Source: Nepenthes gracilis
Lineage: Eukaryota > Streptophyta > Magnoliopsida > Caryophyllales > Nepenthaceae
Length of the DNA: 64,000 nucleotides
Reading direction: 5' to 3'
Assembly (NCBI GenBank): GCA_033239525.1
Contig: BSYO01000003.1
Location: forward strand, 3,838,001-3,902,000
The translations under genes and the position numbers were made by a program. The notes beneath the pieces are model-generated. The model was given only the letters and a program-made list of their open reading frames with translations. It did not search any database and was not told where the DNA came from. Numbering within the stretch: position 1 is the stretch's first letter; each line of letters starts with the position of its first letter. This document shows, in pieces, positions 10,701-19,700 of this stretch.

Positions 10701-13700
10701 CACGTTTCCTGATTTTTCTCAGGTTCTGAAGTCTTAAGCTGCTCCAGCAAGGTGCCTCTGCAAGTCTTCTTGGGCATGCCGGTCAGTGAAGCTGCCAGCA
10801 CAATTAGTCTGATCAGCTTCACGGCATCAAGTCCCGTTAACTTAGAGGCATTCACAACCACTCCAATGTTATCCCAAACTGCGTTGCTGATGCAACACCA
10901 CCCAAGATAGTCATAACACCAGCCAACGATACTTTCAGCCAATAGTTTGCAGCTGTGCATGGGGAACTGCCACATTTGTGAGCTGCTAGTGATAGTTGTC
11001 CTTCACCCACCAAATTATCTAACTCTTCCTTCAACTGCTCGATTTCAACTGCCCTGGAGTTGAGCAGCTTTGAGCTCACAGGATTGTAGGGTAGAGAAGT
11101 ATGGGACAGTGTTGATCCACACTTGTAATTGGTGAATTTTCCCCCCTCGTCGGGCCTGTACATCTTGGCTGTTATCTCTACATCTCCAAGGGTCAGCTTC
11201 TTCGCTTCCAATTATGCCAACCTATTTTGTCCCTCAATTGAGGGATTGATTTCTTTTCTAGAGGCTGAATTGTGTGGAAGTGGGGACGATCAAATGGAGG
11301 GTCAAGTTCAGTGAAAAGGACCGCCACGAAACTAAAGTAGACGAATCAAAGAGTGGGTGGAACTTTCCAAATGTAGGCCTGGACAACTTTTTGTCCCACA
11401 TTACCACCCAGCAGGGCAGCCATGGTATTCAAAATAGCCTCTACACCAAGGTGGAAGTATCCAAGTAGGTTGTGGTCAATCGCTCCAAGCCTCTTGTCAC
11501 CCGAAGTAACATTGATGCTAGTGACAAGTAAAATCAAATTGTGGGCATCGTGCTCAGTCCTAGCAACAAGATATCGTCCCAACGCCGGTATAAACTGATC
11601 CAAAGCACTCAAAAGAAAATCATCAGGATCTTGAACCGCTGCTTGCTCAAGCCACTCATCATTCACAACGGACATAAGAGCAGGATTGTCTATATGTGGA
11701 GAGTTGTTCAGTTCTTACAACTTTTGTCTCGCATTCTCAATTCGTCCTCTGAAGCCACAAAATCGATGGACAAGTCTCGCAATTCCACCAATCCTTCATA
11801 GCGTAGTGTCACTGCCCCCAAATCAGCATGAATTCAATTGTTGGCAAAGAACAATGGAAGTTCAAGTTTGGGCAAGTGGAGGGGGAGGGTGACTTGGACA
11901 TCTGAATGGGCGTGGAACATAACTGGTGGGAATTGAGCAGGTTGGGATGAGATCTCGGAGGTTGAAGTTGTGAACAATAAGGGAGTTTGAAGAGTAGGGG
12001 AATTTGCGGACAACACTATTTGTCGTTCGATTCGGTTTGGCGAGAGTGGAATTTCATTGAGGTTTTGCTTGGTGTTTGTCAGGGTTATACAGACTCAACG
12101 AAAGGCACAATTTCTGATTGAGGTAAGGGAAGATGAAGTACAGTGGTGGCGTCTGGTGGAGTTGGTAGTGATCTGAGTGAGGTTTGGGTTGGAATGTGCA
12201 GATACGGTAGTGGAATTGTGGTCGAAGATGGGCCAAACGCAGTGGTGGTTGGAAGTAACGGTGGAGGATGGCAAATCACAGATGGAGAAACCACAAGTGA
12301 GGAATGATTTATTGACCAATTTCGCTCGATTCTACGAAGTGATTGTCGGATTTCATCGATGGTGTGCTGGGTTTGTGCGCAGATGGAAGCAGCAGTGGTA
12401 GCAACTGCGGCAAATCGTTCGGCCTCACGATGGGCGATTGCAGCGGCGTCTTTCATTGTCGTCGATAGCCCGGCAACGGCAGCTTCGAGCGTAATCAGTG
12501 CTTGTTTTTCGGTCGTCATCTCCATGTCCTCTGCCGGTCTTAATGAGAGCACTAATTGATACGTGCAAGGACGGAGACAGCATCGGCAAGTAAGGCACAA
12601 TGGCGAAAGTAGAGAAGGAGACTGGGAAGGGGGAGTTTGGCAGAGGAGACGAGGGAATAGGGGGAGAACGAGAGCGTAAGAGGGAGAGAGCAAAGGAATA
12701 GAAGACAGGGGAAAGGAGAAAGAGATCGAGAGAGAAGGGAAAGGGGAGGGAAAATACTTCTCTATTCCTCCAGCACGGTACAACCACGTTTATATAGTGT
12801 ACTAACTAACCACTAAATGTAACAACCTGACTAAACAAACCAACTAAGTATAACAAACCAAGTAATCATAAACAGTGAATGTGCATTGTAGAGAAGGAAA
12901 AGCCTAACAAAATTTACTTATTTACTTAATATATTTTTCTAAGTTTAAGAGGCGTTTGGACGGCCCAAGCAGTGAGTGAACTTTCGAGTGTATATCGCTG
13001 AGTTTGTAACATTGTTTTTAGTAATTGTTTGCTTACGCAAACAATTATTAAGTACTAGGCAATTATATCAAATATTTTTTATTTGATTTTGTTAATGTCC
13101 CGAGGAAAAAACAGTTGCTCGTGTTTGAGCTGAACAGTAGCCCGGCTCCTTGGTAAAACTAGAAGCCCCCATCCACGAATCTACTTCGGCAATAAAGGCA
13201 TGATGGAAAGAAGAGAGGAGTTTACCCAATCAAGCATGAGTCCTTTCTGGTTAGCCGCTCGACCGAAATCTAAAGCCTTTTGACCTGTGATTAGTTCAAG
13301 CAGCAGCATTCCAAACCCAAAGACGTCAGTCTTCTCCGACGACTGGCCCGTCGACAAATACTCTGGAGCAATGTGTCCAACCGTGCCCCGCACAGCCGTG
13401 GTCACATGAGATTCCCGGCGGTCCAACAGCTTTGCTAACCCGAAATCGCCGACCACCGCCTCGAAGTTCTCGTCCAGCAAAATGTTGGCTGCTTTGACGT
13501 CGCGGTGAATGACCTTAGGGTCGCACTGCTCGTGCAAATACAGCAACCCCCTCGCTGTACCTAAAGCAATCTTCTTCCTCCTTGACCAGTCTAAAACTGG
13601 CCTACCATGAACATGATCTGTGAAATTAATAACGGGCAAGAAATTTGTAAGTACTTGAATTGTAATCTAATATCAATAGCAGCATTGAACTAAGAGTCAG

Positions 13701-16700
13701 GTTTTTTTTTCAATCTTTAACGGGTGCCGCGACAAACAAATAATTATTGAAAGATTGTACGATATTCATGTGAAAGTTGATCGATAGTCTATAAAAGAGC
13801 TGCAGAGGTGCACGGATAACAATATTTATACGTGCGTATTTCATTTAGTTGTTCTTACTTCTCGTTGTACTTTTTTTTTTTGGTTACTAGGTATGTCGAG
13901 AGAGTTATAATCAACTATTTTACATTCCGGATTGTAATGAAAGAATTTCAGATGAGGTGATTTATAACCAGTACTATTATTATTATAATGAATTTATTCG
14001 AAATTTGTTTCGTGATTTTTCTCTAGGTTGAAAATGGTTTTCCACGTTAAAAACGTTAAGCATTATTAATTTCTTGTACTCACAAGTATAATGATTAACG
14101 TTTGACGGGGGGTTCGGGTTTTATTTCTTTGTGTCAGGTTGTGTGTGTTTAGGTCAAACCCCTACACTAAGACTAGCAATTTAATTAAAAATGCATAATA
14201 ATGAAATGGCCAACCTTGGAGTCGAGATGCCACACTCCCGTTTTGCATGTAGGGGTAGACGAGGATCCTCTCATTCTCGGTCGTGCAGAAGCCACAAAGG
14301 CGAAGGAGGTTTCGATGAACTGCCAAACTTATCGTCTCAACTTCGGTCTGAAACTGGATTTCTCCGGCCGCTAGATTGTAGTCCTTCAGCCTTTTCACGG
14401 CTACTAATGTACCGTCGTTTAAACTGCCCTTGTATACTATGCCAAACCCGCCCCTCCCTATTATGTTCTTCGAGTTGAAATGGTCGGTCGCAGCACGGAG
14501 TTCTTTGAAGCTATACCGCTTCAAATGGCCGAGGCATACCTCTGGGTCATATTGTTCTGCCAAGAAATAGATTCTCAGTTACTATCAACGCTTTATGTCT
14601 CCCACTGCTTGAACACACAGCCCCAAAAATAAAAATCAATTCTACTTAATAAAACAATGACATCAAAGCACTGTTATTCCTAAGTCTCATCTCCCTCAGT
14701 ATTACTACACCTCAGACAATTCGTAGAACAATAAAGTTGTCGCAATATAATTTGATAGCCATGAGTTCAAGCCATGGAAATAACCTCCTCCATGAAACAA
14801 GTAAGACTGCGTATAATAAATCTAAAAGTGGTTCGGTTTTTCCCTGAACCCCATGCATATTGGGATCATAGCGGACTGAACTGTTGCTTTACACAAATTT
14901 CTCAATACAAAGTCAACAATTTCCTATTTGTCTGACATTTACGGTCAAGAATGTCTAGTTTTTTCATCAGGTAGCAATACAATCAACCTCATATAATCAG
15001 CCAGCATAATACGCATTTGTGCAGGCGAAACTACTTCTTTAACGAATTTCACACTAGTACAAAGTAGGAGATGCCTAGTTGGTGGTAGTGATTATAACTA
15101 ACCATTAACGTCGAAGAAAATTTGTCTGTCATGTCGATAACACCTTGAAAAACCCAATCCCACAAAAATTACAGCCACAAGTGCAGCACCAAAGCTTACA
15201 CCAAATGCAACGGCCACAAGATGAACTTTCGCTCCAGAATTTGATCGATCTAAAAAATAAATTGATCACAGTGCTACTGCTATCAGAATGTGATAATGGT
15301 AAAAAAAAACAAAAAACAAAGTAATTAAATAATTGAACAAGATGGTGGAACATCTTCTTTAGGTACCTTTGAGAGCGTTTGGTGGGAAGGAAAGTGGCTC
15401 AGGAATCACCAAAGAGCAATTGTTCTGAGAACTTGATCCACAAATTACAGGGTTTCCGATTACTCTGTTTCCAAACGAAAGCAAAAGACTGATATCAAAA
15501 AGAAAACGGAATAGACTTCTGCAAAGAAGAGTTAATGACATGCAACCAAGTGCATGGACTACTTACTTGAATGTTCTGGCAGAAATTCTCGGCAAGGAAC
15601 CGCTAAGATTGTTGAATGAAATGTCCCTTCAAAAATTTCACAGAGAGAGATGGTGATTATGGATCTTAAACGTGAACCATTAAGGCAAAGGTTCTCTTAC
15701 AACGTAAAGGTGCAAGAACTTACACAAGTGTTAGACCTTGAATTTCGGTAAGAGATTCTGGGAATTGTCCATCAAGGCTATTGTTATTCAGACGCCTGGC
15801 TTGCCAAATTTAAAAGAAACAACCTTAGTATAAAGCTTGGACATCTAACCTCTAAAACAGATGACAAACACCCGCTCTCATCTGCACAAGTAATAGGGAT
15901 ACATTGAGTATAGAAAAGGTAGGTCGGTACATAAAACTCCCATTATAATCGGGATTCGAAGCAAAGGCAGACCACTTTTGAGTATGATTTATGTGATCTT
16001 ACTTGTACTATGTGAAATGTCATTTTTATGATTCAAATTCATAACCACAAGGTCACAAGAAACAACTCCACTGTTTCACCAAAATTACTCTTACCCAATA
16101 GGTAGAAATTGTTGAGTAGAAATATAGTATGTCTATTAGATTTTAGGTCACTCCAAGTGAAACACTTCCAATGAACAGGTCATCTGATTTGTTTACTTCT
16201 GGTACAAATACTTGCAAAAGCAACAGATTAATATGGTGCATGAGAGGCGTTTGACAAACGCATGAGAGAGTGTTTGTGCATGGATACCAAAAGCATCAGT
16301 GCTTAATGAGTGCATGAAGTGATCTCGTGTGCCAATGTCAAAAGCAACTAAGCCTAATGAGCGCCTAATAGGCACACATGTTTGAGGTAAATGCCTGATA
16401 CTTGCCAAAAGGCACATGTGCCCCAATGTGGGTGTGTAGTGTCCGAATGTAATTTTATGGCAAGTTTCAGATAGCATTTAGCACAAAGAGTGTTGCACAG
16501 AGAGAGAGAATAGGGAAAAAAAGATAGAGAGATTTTTAATATCCGATTAAGATTTAATTTAAGTTTTATTCTTCTTCAAGCTCAATTACATTGCTCTAAT
16601 AATAGTTATAAGACATATTACCGATTAGCTACTTGTTTTCTTATTGCATTCTTCTCTAATGGGTTGTTAGATGTGTTGAAAATTATATTTAACTCGTAAT

Positions 16701-19700
16701 TCGCATGGATCATTACGAAGGACTCTTAGAGGGGATGTTTGTAACTATACACTTCATAGTGAATATTATTTTGAAGTTATTCCATTTTTTTCTTAATAGA
16801 TAAGAATTTTTCATATTAAATATCAATAAATAACTGTTAGGTTTTGGATCATCCCCTTATGGATACCATAACAAATAAATAGGTTATCAGAAGGACGTGC
16901 AATATTCGCATATGAAATGCTCAGGTGGAAAAGTTAAACAAAGAATGCATAATACTCATGCGAGGGTTAACCAAGAGTCAAACGAAAGTCGATCAAGTGA
17001 CAAATGATACTAAAGAGTCATGCGATGTTCATATGATGGTCTGTCAACGATTAGCCGAGTAAGCATGATGGACAATTGAGGAACACACGTGTGTGATTTG
17101 TTTAGAAAGGTCAAGCCTGAAGGGCACCTGTGTGCCATATGTCTAGATAAGTCATGCCTAAGGGGCGCTTGCGCATCATATTTAATATAAAGTTGCACCT
17201 AAAGCAATTTTAGGATATCCAAAATTATTTTGTAGCACAAGAAGTATCGAACGAAGAGAAAGGAGGGAAAGATCGGAAAAAAAGATGTTCGTTATCCCAT
17301 TGAGAACCAATTTCAGTTTTATTCTTCACTAAAATTGGATACATTACTCTAGAGTTGTTTTCTAGGATAAATTACGGTTTGATTACTCATTTTTCTCGAT
17401 ATTTTTTTTCTTGCGAATTGTTATATGTGTTAAAGGATTGGTATTCAACCATTCTTTACTTGAATTATAATGAAGAGATTTCAGAGGGAATTATTTTTGT
17501 AATAAACATTATCTTTGTAGCAAATTTGTTCAAAATTTATCTCGTAATTTTTTATTTAGTTTAAAAGGGTTTTCTATGTTAAAAATTATTTTAATTGTTA
17601 TATTCATCATACTTAATAGTTTGGTGGTTGACACTTGAAGGGATTGCTAGAGTTTGTTTCACTATACCAGTTGAGCAAGTTTTGCTTGAATCTCAACAAT
17701 AACTTATGTGTTTGGTTACGTTTTTGTTATTTGTACTCTCCGTTGGATCATGAGTCACTCCCGTGTCGGCCATACCCATTTGATATGCCAATTAGTGGCA
17801 CGAATGATGAGTTTTTTTGCGCACATGAACAAAGACCTGAGGTGCTAATTTCAGCAGCATCATGCTCGAGCCGCACCTTAGACGCCATTTCTAGAAGTCC
17901 CTGTCGCTCAATGAGCGCACGAGGTGCCACTGAGACACGTTTTTCAGAAGGCGGGTGCTCAAGGCGCCACTAAGGCAAATATTAGCAAAGAGCCGAAGGT
18001 CGTTTCTAACAGCGACAATAGCCGGGTTTGCGATACAAACTTTGAGCCCTTGAAATCGGTGGCTGTTAGTCATGATGTCGGTGATCAAGGCACTACCGAG
18101 GAGGAAGAAGATCATGAGACTTTGATACCCGATGGAGATGAGGATGATGTTGTTCCTCATGAAGTTGTTGAGCCTACTGAGACCATCCCACTCCGATAAT
18201 CCATGAGAGATCGAAGACCCTCTGTCCGTCTGTTGGCTAATAAGTATTATTACTTACTAATGGAGGGGAGCCCAAAAGCTTTGAAGAAACTTTGGAGAAT
18301 GAGTACAAAGCAGAGTGGATAGAAGCCATGCATGATGAAATGAAATCGCCGTAAGAAAATCACAAGTTTGAGCTGACCAAACTGTCGAAGGGAAAGCAAG
18401 CATTGAAGAACAAGTTTGCTTTTCGCTTGAAAGCAGATGAGAATAGCCCACAACCAAGGTACAATGTAAGGCTGGCTGTGAAAGGCTTTAATCAATGAAA
18501 GGGTATTAACTTTGATGAGAATTTTGCCCCGATTGTGAAAATGTCTTCAATCTGGGTGGTACTCGGATTGGTCGCGGTTCTTGATCTAGAAGTAAAACAG
18601 TTGGATGTACGGACGGTATTTTTTCATGGTGACCTCAAGAAAGAGATTTATATGGAGCAGTCGGAAGGATTCTGAGTTAAGAAAAAGGAACATTTAGTGT
18701 GTCATCCGAAGAAGCTATATGGGTTAAAGCAAACTCCGAGGCAATGATACAAGAAATTTGAGTTTGTTATGGTGGGTCAAGGCTACCGAAAAATTATTTC
18801 GGATCATTTCATCTTTGTTCAAAGGTTTTCTAAAGATGACTTTGTTATTCTCCTAGTTTATGTGGATGATATGTTGATTGTTGGGTATAATGCCTTTCGG
18901 ATCACCGAATTGAAGCGACAGCTCAGAAAATCCTTTGCCATGAAGGGCTTCGGGCCGGCGAAGTAGATTATGGATATTAGAATATTTTACGACCGCAAGG
19001 CAAAAAAATTATGGATGTCCTAGGAGAGTTATGTGAAAAAGGTACTCCGACGTTTCAATATGGAGAAGTTGAAGTTGGTGAGAACTCCCTTGGCTAACCA
19101 TTTTAAATTAAGTAGTCGGCAATATCCTTCCACCGATGATAAAAAAGTCGAAGTTGGCGTACCCTACTTTTTGGCCATGGATAGCTTGATGTATATTATG
19201 GTGTGTACGAGGTCAGATATTACTCATACTGTTGGTACAGTTAGCTAATTTCTGTCAAATCTCGGTAAGAAGTATTGGCCCGCAGTAAAATAGATATCGA
19301 GATATTTTAGAGAAACTTCCAAGTTATGTTTGTGTTTCAGAAGTGATAAGCCACTTTTTGTTCGGTATACCAATGCAGACTTGCCTGGCGATGTCAACTC
19401 TCAAAAATCCACTTTAGGATAGTTAGTCATATTTATGGGAGGAGCAGTTTCTTAACAATCAAAGTTACAGAAGTGTGTTACTCTCTCAACCATCGAAGTA
19501 GAATTCATTACTATTATGGAGTCCAGTAAGGAGATATTGTGAATGAAAAAGTTTATCCCAGAGCTCGGTTTCAAGTAGGGGCGATATGTGCTACTTTGTG
19601 ATAATCAAAGCGCAATTCACCTTTGTAGAAAATTGTCATTTCATTCCAAATTGAAGCACATTGATGTGAGGTATCATTAGGTGCGATATGTGCGGAATGT

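Larger units (their letters stand above)
9035..13022 (-). mobile_element. Non-autonomous Ty3-like LTR element in intron 10 of the LRR-RLK
   Basis: Two direct LTRs, 12558-13017 (5' in element sense) and about 9040-9578 (3'), flank roughly 3 kb. Both LTRs carry a minus-strand TATA box (CTATATAAAC near 12797; ACTATATAAAC near 9351), a purine/pyrimidine-rich leader and end GCACGTATCA. A candidate 5-bp duplication TTAGT flanks the element (9035-9039, 13018-13022). The interior has a gag-like start followed by open frames I do not recognise. No protease, reverse transcriptase or integrase is visible. It lies in the same sense as the host gene, so its LTR polyadenylation signals could in principle act on the receptor transcript. 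Confidence 0.7.
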
